Origin: Knufia peltigerae
Lineage: Eukaryota > Ascomycota > Eurotiomycetes > Chaetothyriales > Trichomeriaceae
NCBI GenBank assembly: GCA_030247855.1
Contig: JAPDRN010000001.1
Location: 496,001-560,000, forward strand
Length of the DNA stretch: 64,000 nucleotides
Direction: 5' to 3'
Each line of letters begins with the position of its first letter. Position 1 is the first letter of the stretch. The position numbers and the translations under genes were made by a program. Below the pieces are notes generated by a model. It was not told the origin of the DNA. It did not search any database and was given only the letters and a program-made list of their open reading frames with translations. Of the stretch, positions 33,026 through 43,392 are shown one piece after another.

Positions 33026-34158
33026 ATGTCCCGGGGCAGAAGAGGCGGCGGGAAGCGAGGCCCAGACTTGTCTTGGGACGATGAAGAATCTCTCGCAACT
33101 CCCACAGTGTCAAACAGACCTGAAGAGACGTTTCCTGTACGGCATCGGCCATGATCCCATTGTGGAATATACGAACGACTGACTTCTTTGCGCCTTAGCC
33201 CATCGATCTCCCGGTTCCTCGCCCAATATCTTCAGACGAACACATCGCGATCAAACGCCAAATAGCCTTCCGCAGCCGAGCGCGCAACGGACCATACTAC
33301 GCCATTCTCGACCCCAGTAGTATTGCGGACGAGAAAAGCGGCAAGGTCCTGAAGCGTGCAGGCTTCGACCCATTCAACGACCAAGAAAAATATACCGCAA
33401 AATACCACAAGAAGAAGCAGGCCGTCCCTGACCTCAGCACGCGAGAGTATTGTAAGTAGAAGTTTGGCTCCGGGGCGGAAAAGAGTGGCAGCGGGAGTAT
33501 ACGAGTCGGGGAGACTGACTTGGATCTGGAAACAGCACTACACTTGTTCCCCCATGAGTTGTGGCCACTCCTCGATCCGCGGAAGAAGAATCCTCTATGG
33601 AAGACCACCGACATCGATTTCGACGCCGAGACGAACGCACCCCGCAAGAAGTTGAAGCGGAAGCGGGATCTTGTCATTGACGATGGCGAGGACGACGACG
33701 AGGCCAAGGGCAACGACGACGGAAACGATACAGACGACTCGGATCCTCTGATGTCCGGGACACGGCGGTCCAGGAATAGCACCAAGGCCGCGAAACGGCG
33801 GCGCGAAGATCCCACCACCAAGAAAGCGCACGAGAAGCGCGGCTTGGACGCCGAGGACGAATTCTCCGACGCGGAAGTCACTCCTCGTTCGCCGGGCCGG
33901 AAATCAGGCAAGAACAGAGGCGGTTCCGACGACGAGGACGATGATGACGACGATGACGAGCACAACGAGGACAACTCGGACGGCAGCGGTGATGAAGACG
34001 ACGACGACTCGGGTGACGATGAACCGGTCGACTCAGAGTTCGAAGAGTCGGACGACGGGGACTACGACGACTATAATGCCGAACAGTATTTCGACGGAGG
34101 CGAGGGAGATGACGATGACTACGGTGGCGGAGGTGACGAAGATGGCGGCACTTTCTGA
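33026..34158 (+). CDS. RPC31: RNA polymerase III subunit Rpc31 (C31)
   Basis: Exons 33026-33136, 33199-33451 and 33536-34158, 328 residues. Introns of 62 and 84 bp have donors GTACGG and GTAAGT. The N terminus MSRGRRGGGKRGPDLSWDD is the usual start of fungal C31. The middle carries LFPHELWPLLDPRKKNPLW, the conserved segment that contacts the C82/C34 module. The last ~150 residues are extremely Asp/Glu-rich, as in yeast C31, whose acidic tail is a family hallmark. Rpc31 belongs to the Pol III-specific C82-C34-C31 subcomplex used in promoter opening at tRNA and 5S genes. The second junction (T|CA) gives REYSLHLFPHELW. Confidence 0.92.
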
Positions 34159-34801
34159 TAGCCGTCTAGAACTAATGAAAAGAAACTTCGGCTGGACGTC
34201 ACTGCATACGCTCGTGGTCGTCAAGTCGAATGCTGCAGACTTCCCGGCAAAGGATGGTCGGGGTCTCTGGTGAGAGCGGACCGCATTTTATGGAAATGGA
34301 AGCTGGCGACATGCCATTCAAGCCTTGATGTACAGCTACACTATCACAGAGGCTCCTTTGGTTATTCGACACGAGCAAAAGATACCCCGGGCATAGAAGT
34401 CCCTGAGCACTGTATCCCACAAATGATTTCATTGAAGAACTACCCTTGTAAGCCCCTTTCGCCTTCCAAAACACCTTTCATCGAAAATAATATTCCGGCC
34501 GTTAAGTCTTCGTCTCAATTATGCTTCGTGGAGAGTATTTGCGACTGTGCGCAGATGCCTTTGGAAGATTGTCATGAAGGATGAACTGATTCTTCTCTTG
34601 TCCTGTTATTGTTTTGCTCCTTTCTTTATAGTACCGTGGGGTGGTTATGACTGGTTCCCATTGTGTTCGACCAACGATTGGAAGGGTTCCTAGGTCGTAT
34701 CTGTTCCTGCCAGGTATAGACCATTTGCAACACCTTCTCTCCTTTCCCTTTGGCAACTAGGAGTACACTTTGAGTGTGAAGCCGTGGCCCAGCATAGTCA
34801 T
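34159..34801. other. Intergenic region
   Basis: 0.64 kb between the convergent 3' ends of RPC31 and the ankyrin gene. No gene or repeat was seen. Confidence 0.55.
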
Positions 34802-37056
34802 TCAACTGATGTACTCTCTGCAAGGTGGTGTGATACCATTTTCCAGGTAGAATCTCCTCTTCCACTCCTTCTTGCGTTTTCCATCGTCAACCATTGTCTG
34901 GAGGAAGAAGACTTTGAACTCCGGCCCATACACCTCGGACTCACGCGATCGTCCCAAGCCCAGGTATCTCAGCCCACGTATACGTCTTCTCCTTGAAGAT
35001 GCGTTATAGCTTTTCATATCCCAGACATCATCAATCGATAAATCTGTCTCAGGCCATGAGCCTGGAATGGGGAGTAGGGGCTCATCAGCGTCCAACGTTC
35101 CCCAAAAGTCGGCGGCAGCTTCATCCATCGAAGTTGTAGCCCAAATTTCCCAGTCCTCTGGAGAAGGTCCATATTTGAATTTCAGCACCCTAGCTTTGAA
35201 GGGACCGTCGGGGGTACGCCTTAAAAGCGCATCAAACACAAGGTCTACATCAGAGAGTAGTGCTTCCTCCCAGTGACCATAGGTCTGTAGATCCTGACCG
35301 GCAAGCTCAACTTCATGCGCCCAGTTTCGTAATCTACTTGTCAATCGTTGGTGTTCAAGATTGGCAAACGACCCAATATACACCCCCGCTTCCATGCTAA
35401 ATTGCAGGTATTTTAGCATTAGTGAGCCACAATGATTTTCGAAGGAAAGCTGAATCCCATCGAGTGATACAGCTTGATGCAACAGCAACCGCAAGCCTTT
35501 GATATCAATGGGCTCAGACGACATGGTCCAAGCTAAGCGACCAACAAGGCATTCGGAAGGCTGACCCGTCTCGTCAGCTGGTAGGATCAGGCATCTGGAA
35601 TCTAGCATTCGTTGTGACAGCGCATGCCAGAATAGTTGCGTGGTCATACAAGGGGAGACCATGTTATATGCTACATCAAGTCTTGTAGTAAAGTCAATGT
35701 TGCTCCAGAGTTCGGAGAAGATAGGCATAAACATGCGCGATAAAAGTCCACGATCTTTCTCAAAATGGGCCAAATGACAGATACCAGATGTCAAAAATCC
35801 ATCAAGGTTTTCAGGGTCATCTTTGCCTAACAGAACTCGCATTGCATCAGAAATGAAGTCGATAAGGTGAAGACCAACATGAGAAGAAAGGTGGTCCCAT
35901 AGATTTATTGATCCTGTAATCAACGTGTCGAAACATGTGTTATCTCTGGTTTAGGTAAGAGTCTATGCCAGTGATTCGGACACATAAGACCTACTTGAAA
36001 TTTCTCTCATTCGGGTCGGCTCCTTCTTGCAGGAGATATTGTAGGATTGAGAGATCTGGCCGCATGCAGGCTAACTGCGCTCAATATCAGCTTGAAGTTC
36101 GGAACACTCAAAGTACCATACGTGAAGCACTGTATTGCCCGCCAAATCTACATCATAGATGGAAGCCTGTTTTGTGTGTAAAAGGTCCCGTGTAGCACAG
36201 AAATCGCCTGCGCAAACCGCGGCGAATATGGGTGAGTCATAGGGAATGATATTGCGGGTTTTGATGCCAAAGTAGGTGATACCAGATGTGCGCATTCGTA
36301 GGATTTGAAGTCTTTTTCCAAGCCACATACTCTGTATAGTCAGGACAGAGGTAGTCGTCTTTTTTGCGCCTCTTAAAGGACCAGCCAGTTTTCTCTGTGT
36401 CTTGGTGATGACAAGCCCTTGCTCGTCGGCCCCGTCATCATCACCACGGGATATGTCTGCATCATCTGCTTGAGGATCGGCCATTACGGATAACTTGCTT
36501 CGGCCGTGAGCTTGCAAAGCTGCCTTGTCAGTTTTCACATCAGACTTCGTGATTATTAGCGTTTGTGTGGTCATCTGCTGTTGTAGGCTGAGAGCACTCA
36601 TTGCACTACAGCAACGTCAATCGCGCTATCCTGTCGGGCTTTCGTTCATACTCACATGGAGGCTGCAGACTGCGCCAATATTAGGTTCATTTTCGCACGC
36701 TCAATGCGCCTTGTCGCCCTCTCAAGAAAATGTTCCTTGAGAACAAATTTGATAGAGCCTGGCCAACGGGACTGTTTGATGGTCTCGGACAGCTCGAGGC
36801 AGACGGGTTTGAGTATGTCGGTGGCATTTTTGCAGAAGTCCCGGCATTTCTGGATCACGTTGGGCGGCGCATAGATAGATAGTAGTGCGTCTTGATCAGC
36901 AAGGGCTTGCAAGATAGCATCAGTGACTTCGAGCTCCTCCAACACCACGATCAACTCTTCCGGAGCATGCCTGATTGACGAGGCTTTCGTCTTTAATTCC
37001 ACGAACACTTTGCCAAATTCGAGGGATGCAGCCACCACGCCGATTACCTCAGCCAT
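34802..37056 (-). CDS. HeLo-like N-terminal / ankyrin-repeat protein
   Basis: Four exons: 36656-37056, 36122-36605, 35995-36074 and 34802-35945, 702 residues. Introns of 50, 47 and 50 bp (GTGAGT, GTATGG, GTAGGT donors) keep phase; the last acceptor, AACCAG at 35946, gives NERNFKDNTCFDTLI. Residues 1-130 (MAEVIGVVAASLEFGKVFVE onward) form the all-helical domain found at the N terminus of many fungal STAND and ankyrin proteins (HeLo-like/PF17111-like). After a charged linker comes GITYFGIKTRNIIPYDSPIF, then at least two ankyrin units (AGDFCATRDLLHTKQASIYD; LACMRPDLSILQYLLQEGAD). The remaining ~370 residues hold no motif I recognise. No NACHT or NB-ARC P-loop is present. Such proteins are suspected in non-self recognition or cell-death signalling, which is inference here. 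Confidence 0.78.
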
Positions 37057-37672
37057 GATAGTCTAGCAGAGTCGACAGAAAGACCGAGAGGCGCGAAGGT
37101 CAGGAAACATGTCATGAACAGTTGAAAACGAATGTCAAGTTGATGCCTTGATTAGGCTGATTCCAAGGCGCTTCGAGCCCAACACCTCATGGCTATGTGC
37201 CGAGGGGCATGTAATAGCTTCCATTGGGCGCTATGTGTGTCCAATCATCATGCCGTAAACACGATATCTTGCTCGCAATCAATTGCAACCATAACTGTGG
37301 TCAGAGATGTGTTCTAAGCCTCCCGGTGTAACAAACCTCAATGCAGGCGCCGGGAAAGGCCTTGTATAGTTGCTTCTGGCCCGGGCCACCAGAAGGCGGG
37401 AGAGCCCGTGAAGAAATGACACAGCACATCTTTGCATACCTTCGGTAGCAGCCAAGTGAGGCTGAGGTCAGAACACACTCCCTGGCAATGCCAAGTCCGG
37501 AAAAACAGTTTCTCCCCCCCTCGGGTCCGGAATAACTATTCAGAGTCACAAGGGCGTAAAGTTCTCTACGACACTGCAATTGAATGTATGCCGACCTTGA
37601 GATATACTAACAATGATGCTTGAAGAGACGGACAATGATCGATGATGAGTGCTTGCGAAACCAGTTCCAATA
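37057..37672. other. Divergent intergenic region
   Basis: 616 bp shared by the ankyrin protein (-) and TAH18 (+). No TATA box or repeat stands out. Confidence 0.55.
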
Positions 37673-39631
37673 ATGCAGCCAGACAATACCGACCGCCCTA
37701 GGTCGGTCATCATCCTTTACGGGACCGAAACCGGCACATCTCAAGATTTCGCTGAGGAAGTCAGTCGCTGTCTTCAACGGCTTCGGTTCGATACAGAGGT
37801 CGTGGGACTCGATGACGTTGTATACGGTGATCTTCACTCATACATGCTGACTGTCTTCGTCGTCGCCACCACTGGGCAAGGTGATTTTCCCGACAATGCT
37901 CGGAAATTCTGGACCAGCCTCCTGCGAAAGAAGCTTTCCTCCACCACTCTCGCAGGCATACAATATGCTCTGGTTGGTCTCGGAGACAGTTCATATCCGA
38001 AGTTCAACTTTGCGGCGAGGAAACTAGAGAAGCGACTCGGACAGCTAGGAGCGATTCCCTTAATTGAGTCTTGCGAGGCGGACGAGCAAGGTGATGAAGG
38101 CACCGACGGTGCTGTGCTCGCTTGGCTCGAGCACTTCAGACAATCTATTTTGACGAAATTTCCACTGCCAGAAGGCCAAACACCTATCGCGAACGACGTT
38201 CCTCTTCCCAGCAAATGGCGGCTGGACAGGGACAATGCCAGTACTGACAATGGGCTACCGAATGGGTCGGATCTGCACATTCCCGCTCACTCTTCCACAT
38301 CGCCTCCACAGTCACTCGAATCAACGCTGATAAAGAACGAGCGTGTGACGCCGCCCGATCACTTTCAAGATGTCCGGTTCATGGTTTTGAAAACTCCTCA
38401 AACAGTCAACTACGCGCCAGGTGATGCCATTGCCATACTACCTCAAAACATGCCCAAGGATGTTACGTTCCTGATTGAACGAATGAATTGGCAAGATGTT
38501 GCCGATATCCCAGTCCGTTTCGTCTCGACAAGCACATCATCGACATCTGCTTCCACTCACTTCGCCACGAACCCGATCTATCAACATGGCGGCGTCACTC
38601 TTCGAACACTTTTGACCGAGCACCTAGACATCAACGCCATACCGCGACGGTCGTTCTTCGCGGCAATAGCAAACTACACCACCGACAGCATGCACAAGGA
38701 ACGACTCATCGAGTTCACCGATCCTCAATACCTGGACGAATACTACGACTACGCCACCCGTCCGAGACGAAGTATCCTGGAGATCCTACAAGAATTCGAC
38801 TCCGTCCAACTTCCCTGGGAGGAAGTCACGGATATATTCCCGGCCATGCGCCCGCGTCAATTCAGCATAGCAAGCGGCGGCAAACTAAAGCACCTCGACG
38901 ACGGTTCGACGGTGTTCGAACTACTCATCGCAATCGTCAAGTACAGAACCGTCATCAAACGTATCCGTGAAGGCGTGTGCACCCGGTACCTGGCACAGCT
39001 GCCCGTCGGCACTAAGCTGCAAGTCTCACTCAAGACAGAAGGTCGCTTCTCATCTAAGGCCGCCTCTTCTCACATGGCCGGGAACCGACACCTGCTCATT
39101 GGCGCCGGGACGGGCATCGCCCCCCTACGAGCGCTTATCCATGAAAAAGAGGCCTTGCGATCTTCTCCAGTTGCGGGCAAGACGGCATTGATCTTTGGCT
39201 GCCGAAGTGCCGAGGCAGACTACTTTTTCCACGACGAGTGGGCGTCATTTCAGTCGAAGTCTGAGCACGGTGAAGCGGCCGGGCTAGAAGTCGTCACTGC
39301 ATTTTCAAGAGACCAAAGAGAGAAGGTCTATATTCAAGACAGGATACGTGAGCGAAGTGGTCTCATCTGGGAGTACCTCCGTGAGAATCATGCCACGATC
39401 ATCGTCTGCGGCTCGTCTGGCCAGATGCCTAAAGCAGTCAGGCAGGCACTGGTTGATGCGCTCATAGAACAGGCACAGAAAAGACGCTCGGAAGGCTCAT
39501 TGACACATCACACAGAATCGATCGCTGCCTCAGATGACGAGACTGAAAATCCGATCGAGAGTCACGAAGATGCAGAAAAGTATCTGGCAAGACTAGAGAA
39601 GGAGGGCCGATATAAACAGGAGACATGGTGA
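37673..39631 (+). CDS. TAH18: NADPH-dependent diflavin oxidoreductase Tah18
   Basis: Single exon of 652 residues from the ATG at 37673; the frame is open eight codons further upstream but only from a GTG. The N-terminal flavodoxin domain starts VIILYGTETGTSQDFAEEV (FMN phosphate loop) and includes FVVATTGQGDFP and LGDSSYPKFNFAARKL. The C-terminal ferredoxin-reductase part has MRPRQFSIASG (FAD binding), GAGTGIAPLRALI (NADPH) and IVCGSSGQMPKAVRQALVDA. Tah18 passes electrons from NADPH to Dre2 for cytosolic iron-sulfur cluster assembly and for diferric-tyrosyl cofactor assembly in ribonucleotide reductase. A serine-rich insert near residues 190-225 separates the flavodoxin domain from the rest. 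Confidence 0.95.
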   Translation: MQPDNTDRPRSVIILYGTETGTSQDFAEEVSRCLQRLRFDTEVVGLDDVVYGDLHSYMLTVFVVATTGQGDFPDNARKFWTSLLRKKLSSTTLAGIQYALVGLGDSSYPKFNFAARKLEKRLGQLGAIPLIESCEADEQGDEGTDGAVLAWLEHFRQSILTKFPLPEGQTPIANDVPLPSKWRLDRDNASTDNGLPNGSDLHIPAHSSTSPPQSLESTLIKNERVTPPDHFQDVRFMVLKTPQTVNYAPGDAIAILPQNMPKDVTFLIERMNWQDVADIPVRFVSTSTSSTSASTHFATNPIYQHGGVTLRTLLTEHLDINAIPRRSFFAAIANYTTDSMHKERLIEFTDPQYLDEYYDYATRPRRSILEILQEFDSVQLPWEEVTDIFPAMRPRQFSIASGGKLKHLDDGSTVFELLIAIVKYRTVIKRIREGVCTRYLAQLPVGTKLQVSLKTEGRFSSKAASSHMAGNRHLLIGAGTGIAPLRALIHEKEALRSSPVAGKTALIFGCRSAEADYFFHDEWASFQSKSEHGEAAGLEVVTAFSRDQREKVYIQDRIRERSGLIWEYLRENHATIIVCGSSGQMPKAVRQALVDALIEQAQKRRSEGSLTHHTESIAASDDETENPIESHEDAEKYLARLEKEGRYKQETW

Positions 39632-39954
39632 CAAATAAGACTGCGACAATCGATCGTATGAGGAGACGAAATCAAACGCATGCATGCATTACTCGACACG
39701 ACAGAATATCTTGGGGACGTGGTAATTTTGTATATTTCACATAGACTAGACATATAGGAGACACCTATATATATGCCCCCTTTGTAGGAGACGAGGTAGA
39801 TGCTGCATACCAACACGATAAGACGTTAACACACATCACTGGATTTTCAATTTGATCGCTAAAAAAAAAGTCATCAAGACGTGATCGCCGTTCTCTTCAT
39901 TCCCAGCCAGCCCTGTTGTTCCTTTTCATTGGTTATCCAGAAATTCAATTTTGT
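39632..39954. other. Short convergent intergenic region
   Basis: About 320 bp between the 3' ends of TAH18 and the amine oxidase. It holds TATATATA-rich 3' UTR sequence and a run of nine A near 39863. Nothing else was seen. Confidence 0.55.
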
Positions 39955-42105
39955 TTAGACGGCGACGCTCGCCTTGTCCGAGCACCCACAGCCCGTCTTG
40001 CCGGCCATGACCTGGCTGGTCGTCCTGGCATAGCTGGGCGGTACGTCGAGAGCCGGGTTCCTGACGAAGAAGTTGCGCGGTCGGAGAAGCAACGTCATGG
40101 GCTCGGCGGGCATGACGGGGTAATCTTCCGGCGAAGGGAAATGGGTGATGCCGAACGTGTGCCAGAGCACAACGTCCTCGTTGTCGATCTTCTCGCTCGG
40201 GTTGGCGTCGATCCACTGTGGCAGACCCATGGACGGTTCTCCGGATGTCTGGGGGACGTGGCGACCAGCTGGATGAATCTGGTCATCGGCATCTACAGAG
40301 AGGCAAAAGAAATTAGCACTTGAGAAAAATAACAAACACCTATCGATATAGATGTAGGGAGAGGGAAAAGATGAGAGAGAAAACTTACACTTGGTAACGT
40401 GCACGGCGTGTCGGGCGAAACCTGCGCGTTTCCAGACCAGACCACCCGCCTTGGGCAGCAACGTCGGCACCTCTCTGCTGACCAGCTTGTATGAAACGGG
40501 CTTGTGGGAATAAGGGTTGAGTTTGTTCTCGTTGCACATTTCCCAGGTCCGCGAGGTGGATCCTTCGTAGTCGGACATGGCTTCGACGGGGTTGGTGTAC
40601 TTTGTCTTCTTCGCGTAAAAGGCGTTGCCGTAGAAGTTCTCCTCGGAGCCGACCTCGCCTGGGCCGCGGGCAGCGTCGACTTGGAAGACGGTGTTGCTGG
40701 AGCCGTCGATGTTGGGGTCGATGCGGAGACAGAACAGGTGCTGGTGGTTGTGCGCGTTGACGCCGGGGTACACTTCTGTCCCCCATCCCTTGGTGTCCTC
40801 GCCGGGGAGCATGGCGTAGGTGTTCAGGATACCCGTGAGCTTGATCTCGAGTTGGACGGTGCCATCCTGGTGGAAGATCCAGTACACGCAGTACTCGTAG
40901 TTGGCGGCCGTGAAGATGTGGCTGATGATCAGCTTGCGGGCCCGCGTGACGATGGTGGATTGGAAGCCGTCACGGAAGTCGCTGTGCTTGAACAAGATAC
41001 CCGCGTCTTCCTCGTGGATGCAGATGGCGTTCTTGATGGTCATGGCCGCGCCGGCCCTGTTGACGAACTCGGCGTCCATGTAGTGGATGCTGCCCTTGCA
41101 GTCACAGCCCAGGCTGAGTGGGTTGGTCATGTAACCACCGCCGTACTCGCCGAGATCGAAGGCGTGCTTGCGTTGATGAGGGTGTTCTGGGTTGCCGTAC
41201 GGGACGACCATTTCCGCGAGCGACAGTCTGTAAAAGATGGGGCGTGCTTTGCCCTCGACCTTGTCAAAGTAGGTGATGTTGTTGAGGACGATGCCCTCTC
41301 TGTAGTTGAATCCGACGTGGACGGACCAGTTCTGCCACTCGATGATTCGGCCGTTGATGGTGAAGCTGACGCCTTCGGGTTGGGTAATGTTGATGGGCTT
41401 CAGGTCGGTCCTGTAACCACCCATCTCTTCGATGGACTTGACATGGTAGTTGTTGGGAGGAGCCTTGCTGACGGGTCGGCGAATTTTGGGGACGTCGATG
41501 TGGATGATCTGTTCCTTGTTCGAGTCATAAATAGGGCAGAAGTCGAGAGGATACGTGTATTGAGAGTCGTCAATATGAGGTCGGTAGTACATGAGTGCCT
41601 GTTGAAGTCTGACGCCGTTGCCAAATCGTTCATCATAGCCGATTGTCCACGGGTCGCAGTAGACCTTGTGCATGTCCTCGGGTGGAATTCCAAGAATACC
41701 ACATTGCTCGATGACTCCAGGATCCTTGCGCATAACCTCTTCGACAGCGTTCAGATCCTCTGTCGTGATCAGGGGCTGGACATTAGGCGTATGCTCCCAC
41801 TTGAGAACTTTCTGGTTGTCGAGGTCGACATGGCCGTCGTAGACCTTGCCATCAGGTGTAATGACCACAATATCGGCAATGCGGAGTGGTTTAGAAGTAC
41901 TCTTTGGATCCGCCAACCACTTCAGCATTTGAGCCTTGGGTGGCTCAAGCAAGGTGACGGCATTGTAGTATAGCTTGCCGTGCTCCTTGCGAAGGAGCGA
42001 GGTGGCAGTCTCGATCTCAAGAGATGTGAGAGGGTCGAAAGGATGAGCGGGAGAGACAGCGTTGGACACTTGCTGTGCCAGCTGCTTTACTCGTTCGAGA
42101 ACCAT
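39955..42105 (-). CDS. Copper amine oxidase
   Basis: Exons 40389-42105 and 39955-40292, 684 residues. The 96-bp intron (GTAAGT donor, TGTAG acceptor) is a multiple of three and stop-free, so an unspliced frame is also open; splicing gives HVTKYADDQIHPAG, as in relatives. The enzyme oxidises primary amines to aldehydes, H2O2 and ammonia using topaquinone. The cofactor motif is AANYEYCVYW with Tyr403 as TPQ precursor. Copper ligands are the two His in NHQHLF (about residues 452-454) and the His of THFPSPEDYP; YMTNPLSLGCDC lies in the conserved catalytic-base region. N2 and N3 domains precede the catalytic domain. The C terminus (DKASVAV) lacks a peroxisomal PTS1. GATA-factor sites upstream suggest nitrogen control. 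Confidence 0.95.
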   Translation of the reverse strand: MVLERVKQLAQQVSNAVSPAHPFDPLTSLEIETATSLLRKEHGKLYYNAVTLLEPPKAQMLKWLADPKSTSKPLRIADIVVITPDGKVYDGHVDLDNQKVLKWEHTPNVQPLITTEDLNAVEEVMRKDPGVIEQCGILGIPPEDMHKVYCDPWTIGYDERFGNGVRLQQALMYYRPHIDDSQYTYPLDFCPIYDSNKEQIIHIDVPKIRRPVSKAPPNNYHVKSIEEMGGYRTDLKPINITQPEGVSFTINGRIIEWQNWSVHVGFNYREGIVLNNITYFDKVEGKARPIFYRLSLAEMVVPYGNPEHPHQRKHAFDLGEYGGGYMTNPLSLGCDCKGSIHYMDAEFVNRAGAAMTIKNAICIHEEDAGILFKHSDFRDGFQSTIVTRARKLIISHIFTAANYEYCVYWIFHQDGTVQLEIKLTGILNTYAMLPGEDTKGWGTEVYPGVNAHNHQHLFCLRIDPNIDGSSNTVFQVDAARGPGEVGSEENFYGNAFYAKKTKYTNPVEAMSDYEGSTSRTWEMCNENKLNPYSHKPVSYKLVSREVPTLLPKAGGLVWKRAGFARHAVHVTKCKFSLSSFPSPYIYIDRCLLFFSSANFFCLSVDADDQIHPAGRHVPQTSGEPSMGLPQWIDANPSEKIDNEDVVLWHTFGITHFPSPEDYPVMPAEPMTLLLRPRNFFVRNPALDVPPSYARTTSQVMAGKTGCGCSDKASVAV

Positions 42106-42117
42106 GTTTCAAAAGGG

Positions 42118-42314
42118 TGATAAATATCAAGACTTACAAGGAGCGCAATGGAAGAACAGGCTAAGCATACAATGAGGTGGGCGGTTAACATGAATATATA
42201 TACTGGGACGGTAGGGCAACTCCTCACGATCAAAAGGGTAATTGTGTGCCGCCCATGTCGGCAGCACAGCAGACTGGACGACCTGTGCCTCTTTCACGAA
42301 TGATAACGAGATAA
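42118..42314 (-). promoter_or_regulatory. GATA-factor (HGATAR) sites before the amine oxidase
   Basis: Three HGATAR matches lie in 200 bp: TGATAA at 42118-42123, TGATAA at 42301-42306 and AGATAA at 42309-42314, the last two three bases apart. AreA/Nit2 regulators bind such sites, often in pairs, to activate nitrogen-scavenging genes. Function here is inferred from motif and target type. Confidence 0.4.
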
Positions 42315-42447
42315 GGGTCCTTGAGGCGCCTCTTCTCACTCGCCAGCCCTCGTGGTTGACTTCCTCTTTACCGTGCGCATATCCGTTCCGTGGCAGATTT
42401 TGCTCGTTGGGGTTTAGCGTCTCTCCACGTCTCGGATCTGAGGAGCA

Positions 42448-42477
42448 GCTCACAGGCTCTCACAGGCTCTCACAGGT
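42448..42477 (+). repeat. 10-bp tandem repeat CACAGGCTCT
   Basis: Nearly three direct copies of the 10-mer CACAGGCTCT, 340 bp upstream of the amine oxidase ATG. Origin by slippage is likely. Confidence 0.85.
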
Positions 42478-43080
42478 TCATGGTCCGAGAGAGCAAGTCA
42501 CCGCGAGCTCCAGATGGTGGTATTAGCCAGGCCTAGATATATTTCCTAACCCGGTGCGATGAAGTTGATGCAGTTGACACGAAAACATTTGGCAAGTGTT
42601 GGATCCGAATAGGTAGTTTTTATGTATTTATATTATTCCTTGAATAAGTAGTTTTTTATGTGTTTTTATTGTTTCTGATGACCAGATGATTTCGGTCCAC
42701 CGGTTCTCTTCCCAGTACGCTGGCTGAAGTGTGCGGGCTTTTCTCTGCCTGACATGTCAACATCATATGCACTGCAGGCAGTCTCGAAAATGAGACTTTG
42801 AGATGCAGGCTTGGTTGACTCATGAGGCTGTATGCTATCCTGACATCAACCTCCATCTGAAATTGGTTTGGTTTGTGACCCTCGGATGGCAATCAAAGCT
42901 TCCATCCTCTCAGCAACATCTTTCCTGCAGTTGGCTTGTCCCGTATTTACAAGATAGACCTCTTATATGTACAATGTTCATTGTTTGAGCTTAGCAACAT
43001 CTTCCATTCTCGTGACTCGGTAGGCCCACTCCAGCACTTGGTCGTGGTCGCGTAGTAAGATGTATGCTCGGATTTCTCGC

Positions 43081-43392
43081 TCAGTGCTTTTCACCATGCG
43101 CCTCAGCATGTCCATGTGATTCCTTCATGAACAGCTGCTCGAAGATAACGTAGCCGGTGAATGCGACGACGGCAATGCCGAATCCAGGGAACGCTCCCTT
43201 GAATCGATTCCAACGTGTGAATGGCCCAGTGTAACGCCACGCTTCACTGTAAGATGTGAGTACGTGTTTGCAGAAATGACGCGGTCTTTCATACTTCTTT
43301 GCCCAGGGATCCTTTGCACGCCATTGCGGGCTCGTAGCAGCATCTGTGAACGTCTTCATGTTGAAGCCGGTGGGATTGGTTGACGGTGCCAT
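43081..43392 (-). CDS. Complex I accessory subunit, NDUFB3/B12 type
   Basis: Exons 43295-43392 and 43081-43246, 87 residues. The 48-bp intron (GTATGA donor, TTACAG acceptor) is required: splicing gives RAKDPWAKNEAWRYTGPFTR, the conserved core of the NDUFB3/B12 family, while the unspliced frame inserts 16 unrelated residues. One membrane helix (FPGFGIAVVAFTGYVIFEQL) follows, then a His-rich tail (HGHAEAHGEKH). The subunit sits in the membrane arm of mitochondrial NADH:ubiquinone oxidoreductase. It shares a 617-bp divergent promoter region with CAF1. Confidence 0.92.
   Translation of the reverse strand: MAPSTNPTGFNMKTFTDAATSPQWRAKDPWAKKYERPRHFCKHVLTSYSEAWRYTGPFTRWNRFKGAFPGFGIAVVAFTGYVIFEQLFMKESHGHAEAHGEKH

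Larger units (their letters stand above)
42106..43080. other. Intergenic region upstream of the amine oxidase
   Basis: Holds the amine oxidase promoter (TATA-like TATATATA at about 42194-42202, GATA sites, a 10-bp tandem repeat at 42448-42477) and the 3' flank of the complex I subunit gene. No additional gene is supported. Confidence 0.6.

Noticed and set aside
40504..41973. 489-codon open frame on the plus strand
   Set aside because: Exactly antisense to the copper amine oxidase, caused by codon bias at third positions; no domain and no splice logic.
43247..43294. Unspliced 103-residue version of the complex I subunit
   Set aside because: The inserted 16 residues interrupt the conserved WAKNEAWRYTG core; canonical splice sites remove them exactly.
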